From JABCPE02 sp963520375 (lineage in GTDB: Bacteria; Bacteroidota; Bacteroidia; Flavobacteriales; Weeksellaceae): a stretch of 64,000 bases of DNA. The notes under the pieces were generated by a model. It was not told where the DNA came from. It searched no databases and saw nothing but the letters and a program-made list of their open reading frames with translations. The translations under genes and the position numbers were made by a program. The first letter of the stretch is position 1. Each line of letters opens with the position of its first letter. The stretch is taken from assembly GCA_963520375.1 (NCBI GenBank), contig CAUQQF010000006.1:20544-84543 (forward strand), written 5' to 3'. Shown here piece by piece: positions 9,030 through 16,942 of this stretch.

Positions 9030-9986
9030 TTAGTTTATGCCCTCATCCAAAAGGCGGTGTAGGTCTATAATTCCGAAGTATTTCCCTTGGTCTGTCACGA
9101 CCAGCTGTCCGATGTTGTTTTGTTTCAGTATCTGCATAGCTTCCTTTGCGAGGGCGCTTTTCTCTATGGTTTTAGGGTTTTTGCTCATAATGTCTCTTGC
9201 AAAAATCCCTGAAATAGAGTCTCTTTCGGAGAGCATTCTTCGCAGGTCGCCATCGGTGATTACACCTTTTATTTCTTCGTTTTCGGTGATTACGGTGATG
9301 CCGTGTTTAGAGCTGCTGATGGAGATAATGACTTCTTTTATAGTGGCATTGATGTCTACTTTTGGTTTGTTTTGAGAGAGAAACTGCTCTACTTTTGCCG
9401 TTTGTTTGCCCAAAGCTCCACCAGGGTGGAATTTAGCGAAATCTTCTTTTTTGAATTGGTTAAGTTCCATCAGACATACTGCCAGAGCATCGCCCAGAGC
9501 CAGCTGAACCGTAGTGGAAGCGGTAGGAGCCAGCTGATTAGGGCAGGCTTCTTTGGAAACATGTGTGTTTAAGGTGATTTCCGAAAACTCGGCGAGTTTA
9601 CTATTCATGTTTCCTGTCATCCCAATGAGCGCCGAAGAATATTTCTTTAAAAACGGCAGAAGATTTACGATTTCGGGTGAATTTCCTGAATTGGAGATGC
9701 ATAGCACCACATCATCTTTCTGAATAACTCCTAAATCTCCATGAATAGCCTCGGCAGCGTGTAGGAATTGTGACGGCGTCCCTGTGGAATTCAGTGTTGC
9801 TACTATTTTATTCCCAATGTGGGCGCTCTTCCCGATGCCTACTACAATCAGTTTTCCTTTGGCTTTATGAATGGTATTTACAGCCTTGTTGAAATTCTCA
9901 TCTAAGCGGTTTTTAAGGGCTTTCAGCTCTTCTATTTCCGCAGAGATGGTATTTTTTGCTATTTGGATTAAATCTATTGAGTTCAA
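9030..9986 (-). CDS. kdsD: D-arabinose 5-phosphate isomerase (KpsF/GutQ family)
   Basis: This enzyme converts ribulose 5-phosphate to arabinose 5-phosphate, the first step of Kdo synthesis for lipopolysaccharide. An N-terminal SIS sugar-isomerase domain (GIGKSAHIGNKI and ISNSGNSPE, residues about 35-170) is followed by the family motif LAPTAST and two CBS domains (about 205-318). The length of 318 residues is normal. It is the first gene of a two-gene unit with tatC. Pairing with tatC is a conserved neighbourhood in flavobacteria as far as I recall, with no obvious functional link. Confidence 0.93.
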   Translation of the reverse strand: MNSIDLIQIAKNTISAEIEELKALKNRLDENFNKAVNTIHKAKGKLIVVGIGKSAHIGNKIVATLNSTGTPSQFLHAAEAIHGDLGVIQKDDVVLCISNSGNSPEIVNLLPFLKKYSSALIGMTGNMNSKLAEFSEITLNTHVSKEACPNQLAPTASTTVQLALGDALAVCLMELNQFKKEDFAKFHPGGALGKQTAKVEQFLSQNKPKVDINATIKEVIISISSSKHGITVITENEEIKGVITDGDLRRMLSERDSISGIFARDIMSKNPKTIEKSALAKEAMQILKQNNIGQLVVTDQGKYFGIIDLHRLLDEGIN

Positions 9987-10020
9987 TTTGGTAAAATTTT
10001 ATTACTTTTACATTTCCGTT

Positions 10021-10028
10021 CAAAAATA
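10021..10028 (-). promoter_or_regulatory. -7 box (TATTTTTG) of kdsD-tatC
   Basis: It lies 35 bases upstream of the kdsD start and reads TATTTTTG on the minus strand. No well-placed TTG is seen. Confidence 0.5.
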
Positions 10029-10081
10029 ATAATTTTTTTTCTAAAAATAATCATGGGAACAAAACATATGATACAATAACT

Positions 10082-10483
10082 ATGAGATATTTAATTGTTT
10101 TCTTATCATTCGTGTTTTTCCATTTAAATGCACAGCCCTTGCCTACAATAATTATTGTTGATAGTATCTCTGTTTCAAAGAAACCTCTTTTTGTGAAAAA
10201 GATAAAGACAAATAATGTAGAAACTATTTATTTTTTGTCTTCGTCTATGAAAAAAACGATACCTATGGCAATAACAAATAAGAGCAGAAATGTTTTTATT
10301 TATAAAAAAGATACTATGGATATTTACATAAATTTAGAAGAAAGAAAACAAATTTTTATTCAAAATCTACATTTTCAGAAAGGAAAATTTTCAATAAACT
10401 TTAAAAATTGTAGATTTGATAGTGATTATCATATAAAAAGTTTCCCGAGTGATTGTTTAATTTATAGAAAAGATGAAGAATAA
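10082..10483 (+). CDS. secreted protein of unknown function, paralogue A
   Basis: I do not recognise a family. A signal peptide (MRYLIVFLSFVFFHLNAQ) ends at a typical flavobacterial cleavage site. The mature part is about 115 residues, lysine-rich and probably all-beta. It shares two blocks with the next gene: YKKDTMDIYI in the middle and FPSDCLIYRKDEE at the C-terminus, with one cysteine in each protein. The two frames overlap by 11 bases, so they are likely translationally coupled tandem duplicates. Codon use is A+T-rich compared with the neighbouring recQ and kdsD. Confidence 0.7.
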   Translation: MRYLIVFLSFVFFHLNAQPLPTIIIVDSISVSKKPLFVKKIKTNNVETIYFLSSSMKKTIPMAITNKSRNVFIYKKDTMDIYINLEERKQIFIQNLHFQKGKFSINFKNCRFDSDYHIKSFPSDCLIYRKDEE

Positions 10484-10928
10484 AAACTTTATTAGCAAAT
10501 ATTTATCCAATGAAAAAATAGGTGTAATAGGCATAAAATTTTTATCAATTATTCTCTTATACAGTTATAGTTATGTAAATGCTCAGCCTCTTTGGGAAGG
10601 TTTAAGTGTGGATAAATTCTATAGGGAAAATAAAGAAATCTATCTACAAAAAATTGAAAATGGTATAAAATACTTTTCTGATAAAAAGGAAAGAGAAAAT
10701 CATGGACTATCACAAGGGATGAATATCTTAGTTTATAAAAAAGATACCATGAAAATTTACATAGAACCCATACCACACCATCCTATTATGGGAGTTAAAC
10801 GAGTTTATTTCAAAAGAGGAGAATATACAATAGATTTAAAAAAGTATGTTTCAGATAATACTCTTATAATTGAAAAATTTCCTCATGACTGCTTGATTTA
10901 TAGAAAAGAAGAGGAAGGAAAAGAGTAG
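10473..10928 (+). CDS. secreted protein of unknown function, paralogue B
   Basis: This is a tandem paralogue of the preceding gene (shared YKKDTMKIYI and FPHDCLIYRKEEE). Its N-terminus is longer, with about 22 residues before a hydrophobic stretch (FLSIILLYSYSYVNAQ) that again ends in an NAQ cleavage motif. The start at 10473 lies inside the end of paralogue A, and no better ATG precedes the hydrophobic segment. The protein has 151 residues. Function unknown. The retained C-terminal block with a single cysteine suggests a common structural role. Confidence 0.68.
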   Translation: MKNKNFISKYLSNEKIGVIGIKFLSIILLYSYSYVNAQPLWEGLSVDKFYRENKEIYLQKIENGIKYFSDKKERENHGLSQGMNILVYKKDTMKIYIEPIPHHPIMGVKRVYFKRGEYTIDLKKYVSDNTLIIEKFPHDCLIYRKEEEGKE

Positions 10929-10992
10929 ATTTAGGCTATAAAGATAACTTTTTAGTGGTCAAGAACTAAGAATAAAAATTGTTTAACATTTT

Positions 10993-11021
10993 TTGCAAAT
11001 CAAATTTATTTCTTATCTTTG
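10993..11021 (+). promoter_or_regulatory. recQ promoter (TTG - 18 - TATCTTTG)
   Basis: The TTG at 10993-10995 and TATCTTTG at 11014-11021 are 18 bases apart, which matches the flavobacterial consensus fully. The start codon is 59 bases downstream. Confidence 0.75.
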
Positions 11022-11080
11022 ATAAAAGACACCTCGCAAAATTGATTTTTGAATAAAAACTAAAAACAAATAAGGTAAGT

Positions 11081-13273
11081 ATGAAAAATGGGAAAATATC
11101 AGATTCTCTAAAAAAATATTTTGGTTTTTCTAATTTTAAAGGACATCAGGAGGAAATTATTTCTACGCTCTTAGAGGGTAGAGATGTTTTCGTTTTGATG
11201 CCGACAGGTGGTGGTAAGTCTCTTTGCTACCAGCTTCCCGCTCTGATGAGTGAGGGAACGGCAATCGTGGTTTCTCCGCTTATAGCCTTGATGAAAAATC
11301 AGGTAGATGCCGTGAATGGGCTGTTTTCCGAAGAAGGAGTGGCTCATGTACTGAATTCTTCTCTCAATAAAACCCAGACCAAAACCGTAATGGATGATAT
11401 AAAATCTGGGAAAACCAAACTGCTCTATGTAGCGCCTGAAAGTTTGATAAAAGAAGAATATTTAGACTTTTTGAAGGAAGTAAAAATTTCCTTTGTGGCT
11501 ATAGATGAGGCGCACTGTATCTCGGAATGGGGACATGATTTCCGCCCTGAATATCGTAATCTAAAAACCATTATAGACCAAATAGCAAATGTTCCTGTGA
11601 TTGCCCTCACGGCTACTGCAACGCCTAAAGTTCAGGATGATATTCAAAAAACATTGGGAATGACTGATGCTGTGGTCTTTAAGGAAAGTTTTAACAGACC
11701 CAATCTATTCTACGAAGTTCGCCCAAAAGTGAATGTAGATAAGGAAATAGTGAAGTTCATTAACCAAAATAAAGGCAAAGCGGGGATTGTATATTGTCTC
11801 AGCAGAAAGAAAGTAGAGGAATTTGCCCAGCTTTTGCAGGTAAATGGAATCAATGCTTTGCCGTATCACGCAGGATTAGATGCGAAATCCCGAGTGGCAA
11901 ATCAGGACAAGTTCCTGATGGAAGAAGTGGATGTGATTGTCGCTACCATAGCCTTTGGGATGGGAATAGACAAGCCGGATGTTCGTTTTGTGATTCATTA
12001 TGATATTCCGAAATCTTTGGAAAGCTACTATCAGGAAACGGGAAGAGCAGGAAGAGATGGCGGCGAGGGCTATTGTTTGGCTTTTTATGACCCGAAAGAT
12101 ATAGACAAATTAGAGAAGTTTTTGGCTCAAAAACCTGTTTCGGAGAGAGAAATTGGTCTTCAGCTTTTGAATGAAGTGGTGGGCTATGCAGAAACTTCCA
12201 TGAATAGAAGACAATATTTATTGTATTATTTTGGGGAGCAGTTTGACCCTGTAAATGGCGCTGGAGCCAAAATGTGCGATAATTCTGTAAATCCTCCGAC
12301 TCTGAAAGATGTTTCTAAAGAACTGAAAGTAGTTTTGGAACTGATAAAAGAACTGGAAGAGAAATTTAAGATAAATGATTTGATTTCAGTGCTTTTAGGG
12401 CGAGAAACTCCAGTTACGAAGTCTTATAAATTAGAAAACTCTTCTTTCTTTGGTAAAGGAAAAGAGCAGACGGATAATTTCTGGAAATCCATCATCAGAC
12501 AGGCTTTGGTGCAGAACTACATCAATAAGGATATAGAGACTTATGGTGTTTTGAAATTATCTCAAAAAGGGCTTGATTTCTTGGCTGGAAAAGAGAAAAA
12601 TCCATTCATGATAGCCGAAGATAGAAAGTATGACCTTAGCCAAGCCGCTTCGGAGCAGGTTCAGGTGCAGAGTGGTGGAGGTTTGGATGAAAATCTGTAT
12701 AACCAGCTGAAAGAACTAAGAAAATCTGTTGCTAAAAAACACGGAATTCCGCCTTATACAGTCTTTATGGACCCTAGTTTGGAGGATATGACGGTGCAGT
12801 ATCCTATTACTATAGAGGAAATTACAAAAATCTATGGAGTAGGCGAAGGGAAAGCTAAAAAATACGGAAAGGAATTTGCGGAGTTTATTGCTAAGTATGT
12901 GGAAGAGAACAATATAGAGCGTATGCAGGATATGGTTCTGAAACAGCTGGTCAATAAGTCTAACCACAAAGTTTTCATCATCCAAAATACCGATAAAAAG
13001 ATGGATTTGGAGGATATCGCTCAGGCTAAAAACTTGACGATGGATGAGCTTCTTTCTGAAATGGAAAGTATTGTATATCAAGGAACTAAATTGAATATAG
13101 ACTATTATATCGAGGAAAATATAGATGAAGATCTGGTGGAGGAGTTTATGGATTTCATGAAAGAGTCTGAAAGTGACAGCATGAAGGTGCTTTGTGCCGA
13201 GTTTGCAGACGATTTGACTGATGAGGAAATCCGAATGCTTAGAATAAAATTCATCAGTGATGTAGCAAATTAA
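11081..13273 (+). CDS. recQ: ATP-dependent DNA helicase RecQ
   Basis: This is a 3'-5' helicase of recombinational repair. It has 730 residues: helicase core with Walker A (PTGGGKSLCYQ, residues 41-51), the DEAH box in AIDEAHCISEWGHDFRPEY and motif VI QETGRAGRDG, then the RQC domain, an HRDC domain (LRKSVAKKHGIPPYTVF) and a C-terminal extension of about 100 residues. Of the four RecQ zinc cysteines only one (Cys399) can be aligned. The others are replaced (Asn375 in MNRRQYLL, no CxxC in AGAKMCDNS, Ser402). The zinc subdomain is therefore present in outline but without a full metal site. It is likely cotranscribed with the downstream toxin-antitoxin-like pair. Confidence 0.94.
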   Translation: MKNGKISDSLKKYFGFSNFKGHQEEIISTLLEGRDVFVLMPTGGGKSLCYQLPALMSEGTAIVVSPLIALMKNQVDAVNGLFSEEGVAHVLNSSLNKTQTKTVMDDIKSGKTKLLYVAPESLIKEEYLDFLKEVKISFVAIDEAHCISEWGHDFRPEYRNLKTIIDQIANVPVIALTATATPKVQDDIQKTLGMTDAVVFKESFNRPNLFYEVRPKVNVDKEIVKFINQNKGKAGIVYCLSRKKVEEFAQLLQVNGINALPYHAGLDAKSRVANQDKFLMEEVDVIVATIAFGMGIDKPDVRFVIHYDIPKSLESYYQETGRAGRDGGEGYCLAFYDPKDIDKLEKFLAQKPVSEREIGLQLLNEVVGYAETSMNRRQYLLYYFGEQFDPVNGAGAKMCDNSVNPPTLKDVSKELKVVLELIKELEEKFKINDLISVLLGRETPVTKSYKLENSSFFGKGKEQTDNFWKSIIRQALVQNYINKDIETYGVLKLSQKGLDFLAGKEKNPFMIAEDRKYDLSQAASEQVQVQSGGGLDENLYNQLKELRKSVAKKHGIPPYTVFMDPSLEDMTVQYPITIEEITKIYGVGEGKAKKYGKEFAEFIAKYVEENNIERMQDMVLKQLVNKSNHKVFIIQNTDKKMDLEDIAQAKNLTMDELLSEMESIVYQGTKLNIDYYIEENIDEDLVEEFMDFMKESESDSMKVLCAEFADDLTDEEIRMLRIKFISDVAN

Positions 13274-13298
13274 ATTAGAAATTTTTAAAAATTTATAA

Positions 13299-13610
13299 AT
13301 GGATTCAAAAATATTAGAAGAAAAAATGGAGCTGCTAAGGTGGGTTATCAACCTTAATGATGAGCAGGTGATAAAGAATCTTATCAATTTCAAGAATGAG
13401 ATTTTCGGAGTTCCTTTTGCTGAACCTACGGTATGTTCTACCGTGGTAAAGCCAGGAAGCAGAGGTTTTGGAGAGATTGTTCTGAGTGAAGATTATTTAA
13501 AATTCGAGGGAGCAAGCGAGGGGTTTTTAGCAGAATTCGATGAAGCATTTTCTTTGGAAGATGCTAAAAAGCAGTCAATTAAAAAAATACAAGGATGGTG
13601 GAGAGATTAG
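13299..13610 (+). CDS. probable antitoxin of a RelE/ParE-type pair
   Basis: This small protein of 103 residues begins with an acidic helical segment (LEEKMELLRWVINLNDEQVIKNLINFKNE), as in the short antitoxins that precede RelE-like genes in Bacteroidota. It ends with GFLAEFDEAFSLEDAKKQSIKKIQGWW. The middle (PTVCSTVVKPGSRGFG) is not familiar to me. Its end overlaps the next gene by 16 bases, which is the usual coupled antitoxin-toxin order. The assignment rests on context and the N-terminal helix. A non-toxin adaptor function cannot be excluded. Confidence 0.6.
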   Translation: MDSKILEEKMELLRWVINLNDEQVIKNLINFKNEIFGVPFAEPTVCSTVVKPGSRGFGEIVLSEDYLKFEGASEGFLAEFDEAFSLEDAKKQSIKKIQGWWRD

Positions 13611-13915
13611 AAATAGTATACAGCAGAAAGTTTGTTCATAGTTTGGACAGCCAGTTGAATATTTTATTCAGAGAAGGTATTCTCAATAGAATAGACAGAG
13701 CCGAAGAAATGGTAGGCGAAGTCTATGAATTTATAGAAAATAATCTGGATAAGGCCGTAGATACGCCAGAAAAAGTGCATGTGGCAGAGAAAAAATACCT
13801 AAGATACATGATAGATGATAAAATAACTTGGTTCTTTTTCTTTAAGCAAGAAGCAGGGAAAGTTATTATGAATCATGTACTTAACAACCAATCGCCAGAT
13901 TTCTCGGCATTGTAG
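13595..13915 (+). CDS. probable RelE/ParE superfamily toxin
   Basis: This 106-residue basic and hydrophobic protein has the layout of RelE/ParE toxins: an N-terminal strand (LEIVYSRKFVHSL), two helices with DRAEEMVGEVYEFIENN, then strands KYLRYMIDDKITWFFFFKQ and KVIMNHVLNNQ. Toxins of this fold either cleave mRNA on the ribosome or poison gyrase, and the sequence does not decide which. It follows the overlapping antitoxin candidate and ends three bases before a glycosyltransferase gene. The pair therefore sits inside a longer transcript with chromosomal genes and not in a mobile island. Confidence 0.68.
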   Translation: MVERLEIVYSRKFVHSLDSQLNILFREGILNRIDRAEEMVGEVYEFIENNLDKAVDTPEKVHVAEKKYLRYMIDDKITWFFFFKQEAGKVIMNHVLNNQSPDFSAL

Positions 13916-13918
13916 ATT

Positions 13919-15004
13919 ATGAGTCAAAAAATTTCGGTAATGTTCATTCTGCCCAACCTAAAAATGGGTGGGGCAGAGCGGATAATTACCACGATATGCA
14001 ATCATCTTCCGAGAGAAAAATTCCATCCAAGTCTTTTTCTATTTGAAAAGGTCGGCGAGTATCTGGATTTCTTGAAGGAAGATGTAGAAATTATAGAAGC
14101 GAATACCAAAAGTATTCGTTCTTCTTTGTTGCCTATTTTGAAAACGATAAGACAGCGAAAGCCAGACATTGTTTTCTGTGGCTGGGGCGAGATTTCGGCG
14201 TTCGTTTCTCCGTTTATTCCGTTTTTTAGGAAAACCAAATTCATTTCGCGCGAGACCAATGTGGTTTCAAAGCATGTTACACGAAAGGAGATCCGATTTT
14301 TTTACCGATTTTATAATAATTTTCATCAAATCATTACCCAAAGTGATGATATGACGAATGACTTGATTGAGAATTTCAAGATTAAAAAAGAGAAAATATT
14401 TAAAATCAATAATCCTGTTGATTTTGATTTTATCAATGAAAAACTGTTGGTTTCGGAAAAACCAGAAGGTTTTAATACGGAGTTTAAAAATGTGCTGGCG
14501 ATAGGAAATCTTTCCTCACGAAAAGGTTTTGACAATCTATTGAAAGTTTTTTCTTTCTTAAAAAATGAAAAAATAAAACTCCATATTCTGGGCGATGGGG
14601 CGGATAGGGAACTTCTTCACCAAATGAAACAGGATATGCAGTTGGAAAATGTGATTTTCCACGGACAGCAGAAAAACCCTTATCAATACCTGAAATTTTC
14701 GGATTTGTTTATACTTTCTTCGCGCTATGAAGGTTTCCCAAATGTCCTTTTGGAAGCGGGAGCCTGTGGTGTGTATGCTCTGGCGAATGACTGCCCAGGG
14801 GGAATCAGGGAGATAGTAGAAGAGGGAATCAATGGGGAGATTTCGGATATCAATGAGCATCAGCAGTTTGCAGAGAAGATAAAAGAAATCCTTTCTACCG
14901 AGAAAAGAGAGAAAAACCTTATCATTAATTCCATCAAAAGCCGATTTTCAAAGGAAATAATTTTGGGTAAATACGAGGAAATATTACTGAAAATTTCGAA
15001 TTAA
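13919..15004 (+). CDS. glycosyltransferase family 4 protein
   Basis: A GT-B fold sugar transferase of 361 residues. The N-terminal Rossmann half opens with LPNLKMGGAERIITTICNHL, a typical GT4 acceptor-side start. The C-terminal half carries GNLSSRKGFDNLLKVF and the nucleotide-sugar motif SSRYEGFPNVLLEAGACG. It is predicted to act at the cytoplasmic face in polysaccharide or glycolipid assembly, retaining the sugar configuration. The donor and acceptor are unknown. No other surface-polysaccharide genes adjoin it. Confidence 0.88.
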   Translation: MSQKISVMFILPNLKMGGAERIITTICNHLPREKFHPSLFLFEKVGEYLDFLKEDVEIIEANTKSIRSSLLPILKTIRQRKPDIVFCGWGEISAFVSPFIPFFRKTKFISRETNVVSKHVTRKEIRFFYRFYNNFHQIITQSDDMTNDLIENFKIKKEKIFKINNPVDFDFINEKLLVSEKPEGFNTEFKNVLAIGNLSSRKGFDNLLKVFSFLKNEKIKLHILGDGADRELLHQMKQDMQLENVIFHGQQKNPYQYLKFSDLFILSSRYEGFPNVLLEAGACGVYALANDCPGGIREIVEEGINGEISDINEHQQFAEKIKEILSTEKREKNLIINSIKSRFSKEIILGKYEEILLKISN

Positions 15005-15054
15005 AAAAATATTTGTAATATTGCGTTAGATTTAATTAAAAATTGAATAGGATT

Positions 15055-15930
15055 ATGATTAAGAGAATTTTTGGATTAGCTGCTTTGGTCGTTTTTTCAG
15101 GATTTGCTACAGCTCAAGAGCAGGCTGTAGATAGTGTAAAAGTGGAAGAAGCAGTTGTGGCAGCTCATGACGATGAAGAAGGAAAACCGCTGAAACTCCA
15201 CCATGCAGAGCCTTTGTATATCGACCTTATGAGAGACCTCGGAGCGAGAAAAGGCGAAAGAGAGTGGAATGTAGCTATGGGTGTTACAGAAAACAATGGT
15301 TACTATGAGCTTTCTCCATTAGTAGAATATGAGTGGGCGGTGGCTGATAGGCTTGGTTTGGAAGTAGAAGTACCTTTTAATGTTTATACTTCTGCTGAAA
15401 AACTTCCACATAAATCACCAGGGACAGGTGTTGCAGGTATCAAAACTTCTATCCAGTATACTTTCTTGGTGAACAAAAAAGCCTATACTTCCATGGCGAT
15501 AGGTTACCTCAATGAAATAGAGTTGAACTCTTTCAGAAACTATGGAAATGGGAAATTTTTCACAGGGAATGTTTATAATCCGTTCTTTGTAGTAGCAAAG
15601 GGATGGGGTAAAACTCACAGCATCAGTACGATGGTGTATACAGGGCCTGTTTTCACGCATCATTTTGGGAGCAATCATGTAGATACAGACTGGCAGATTA
15701 ACTCGAGTATTCATTATCTAATTCCAAATTCTAGAAACTTTGTTGGTTTGGAGGTGAATAAGAGCATTACTAAAGAGAGATTTAATATGGTGCTTAGACC
15801 GCAGATTAGAGTAGCTCTAAATGATAACACTATTCTAGGTTTGTTGGTTGGAGTTCCTACTAACAGACAATACGAGGGATATAGTGGCTTCATCAGACTT
15901 GTTTATGAACCGCCTCATAAAAAACACTAA
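15055..15930 (+). CDS. outer-membrane beta-barrel protein, function unknown
   Basis: I start this gene at ATG 15055 (MIKRIFGLAALVVFSGFATAQE), which gives a clean signal peptide. The frame also allows a TTG start at 15043. After a short acidic linker comes a conserved segment (HAEPLYIDLMRDLGARKGE). The rest is alternating strands (YYELSPLVEYEWAV, LGLEVEVPFNVY) ending in FIRLVYEP, as expected for a barrel of roughly 10-12 strands. The family is frequent in flavobacteria, but I know no function for it. A hairpin terminator follows. Confidence 0.75.
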   Translation: MIKRIFGLAALVVFSGFATAQEQAVDSVKVEEAVVAAHDDEEGKPLKLHHAEPLYIDLMRDLGARKGEREWNVAMGVTENNGYYELSPLVEYEWAVADRLGLEVEVPFNVYTSAEKLPHKSPGTGVAGIKTSIQYTFLVNKKAYTSMAIGYLNEIELNSFRNYGNGKFFTGNVYNPFFVVAKGWGKTHSISTMVYTGPVFTHHFGSNHVDTDWQINSSIHYLIPNSRNFVGLEVNKSITKERFNMVLRPQIRVALNDNTILGLLVGVPTNRQYEGYSGFIRLVYEPPHKKH

Positions 15931-15939
15931 TAAGATAAG

Positions 15940-15970
15940 AATCCTGCTTTTGGGCAGGATTTTTTATTTT
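15940..15970 (+). terminator. terminator of the barrel-protein gene
   Basis: An eight-pair stem AATCCTGC/GCAGGATT is followed by a run of T. Confidence 0.88.
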
Positions 15971-16015
15971 TAGATAAATTTTAAATTATAAAGAAATTTG
16001 ATTTAAATAAAATGT

Positions 16016-16870
16016 TTAATCTATTAAAAGTTCTCTCATTTCCCATTTGTTTCCGTTATAGACATTAAGGTCTATTTTGGTTTCTATGCCGTCTGAGATT
16101 CCGTTTTCTGTAAATTGCCATATTTTCCAAGGGTCAGTATCGGAGGGCTGAGGAACATCATTATAGTTTGCCATCCAGAGAGGACATTCATCAAATTGTC
16201 CCTTTAGATAGTCTTTATAAAAATGGTAGTATGTGTAGAGAATAGGTTTTTTGCCATAGTGTTTTTCTATTATATCTATCCAAATATGAAGGTCTTTTAT
16301 GAATTGTTCTTTGGATTTGGTTTTTGGCAGTTTTTCTACATCTAAAACAGGTCTCATATCGCCAGAAGAGAGATTTACGCTCCTGATATATGAATCTGCC
16401 TGAGTGACAGGGTCTTCATCTGGCCGATAGAAATGATAGGCGCCGCGGGTAAGTCCGTGGTTTTTAGCTTTTTCCCAGTAATGAGCAAAGTGTTTGTCCT
16501 TTCCATTGCTGCCCATAGTGGCTCGTAAGACGATGAATTCTAAGGGAATAGCGCCATTTAGAATGGTGAGTTTTTCCCAATCGATATGCTCCCGCTCTTG
16601 GTAGTGTGAAATGTCTAATCCAAATGTTTTGTCTGAATAGTTTTTTATAATTTTATTGATTCTCTGCGTTTCAAAAGGCGAGTTGGTCAGTTTTGGTGCT
16701 TGTTTTTTAGCGAAATACATTGTGTAATAGTACATTATCTGATTTTTTTTCAGTAATGCAACAAGTCCAACAGCCAATAAAAAAAACAGCCCAAGGGAAA
16801 TGAATAAGTATGAGCGGTTTTTATTTTTTTTAATCTTAGATTTAGATTTTTTTCTCTTTCGTTTTGCCAT
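16016..16870 (-). CDS. membrane-anchored GH25 lysozyme-like protein
   Basis: This is a predicted N-acetylmuramidase. A strongly basic N-terminus (MAKRKRKKSKSKIKKNK) and one membrane helix (residues 20-41) anchor a GH25 domain from about residue 80. The expected acidic catalytic residues are visible: Asp86 in FGLDISHYQ and the Asp177-Val-Glu179 pair in PVLDVEK. YHFYRPDEDP and the C-terminal WQFTENG strand are typical of the family. It should act on peptidoglycan in the periplasm, in remodelling or turnover. Its -7 box lies so close that the transcript would begin almost at the start codon. Confidence 0.87.
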   Translation of the reverse strand: MAKRKRKKSKSKIKKNKNRSYLFISLGLFFLLAVGLVALLKKNQIMYYYTMYFAKKQAPKLTNSPFETQRINKIIKNYSDKTFGLDISHYQEREHIDWEKLTILNGAIPLEFIVLRATMGSNGKDKHFAHYWEKAKNHGLTRGAYHFYRPDEDPVTQADSYIRSVNLSSGDMRPVLDVEKLPKTKSKEQFIKDLHIWIDIIEKHYGKKPILYTYYHFYKDYLKGQFDECPLWMANYNDVPQPSDTDPWKIWQFTENGISDGIETKIDLNVYNGNKWEMRELLID

Positions 16871-16874
16871 TTTG

Positions 16875-16882
16875 CAAATTTA
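16875..16882 (-). promoter_or_regulatory. -7 box (TAAATTTG) of the GH25 gene
   Basis: It ends five bases before the start codon at 16870. If used, the mRNA would be essentially leaderless. Confidence 0.45.
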
Positions 16883-16892
16883 AAAAAAATCC

Positions 16893-16922
16893 TTGCCTTT
16901 CTATGAAATTTAGTTATATTTG
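16893..16922 (+). promoter_or_regulatory. thyA promoter (TTG - 19 - TATATTTG)
   Basis: The TTG at 16893-16895 and TATATTTG at 16915-16922 agree with the consensus. The start codon is 21 bases further on. Confidence 0.75.
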
Positions 16923-16942
16923 TGGACATTTTGAAAGAATAA

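Noticed and set aside
10061..10073. ACATATG near 10065 as another copy of the ompA-upstream operator
   Set aside because: It is a single half-match without a palindrome arm or partner at 21 bases.
12716..13393. 225-codon open frame on the minus strand
   Set aside because: It is a shadow of recQ and the antitoxin gene. The translation is a leucine/isoleucine/histidine-rich pattern from antisense reading.
15043..15054. TTG start for the barrel-protein gene
   Set aside because: It adds four residues before a clean signal peptide that starts at ATG 15055.
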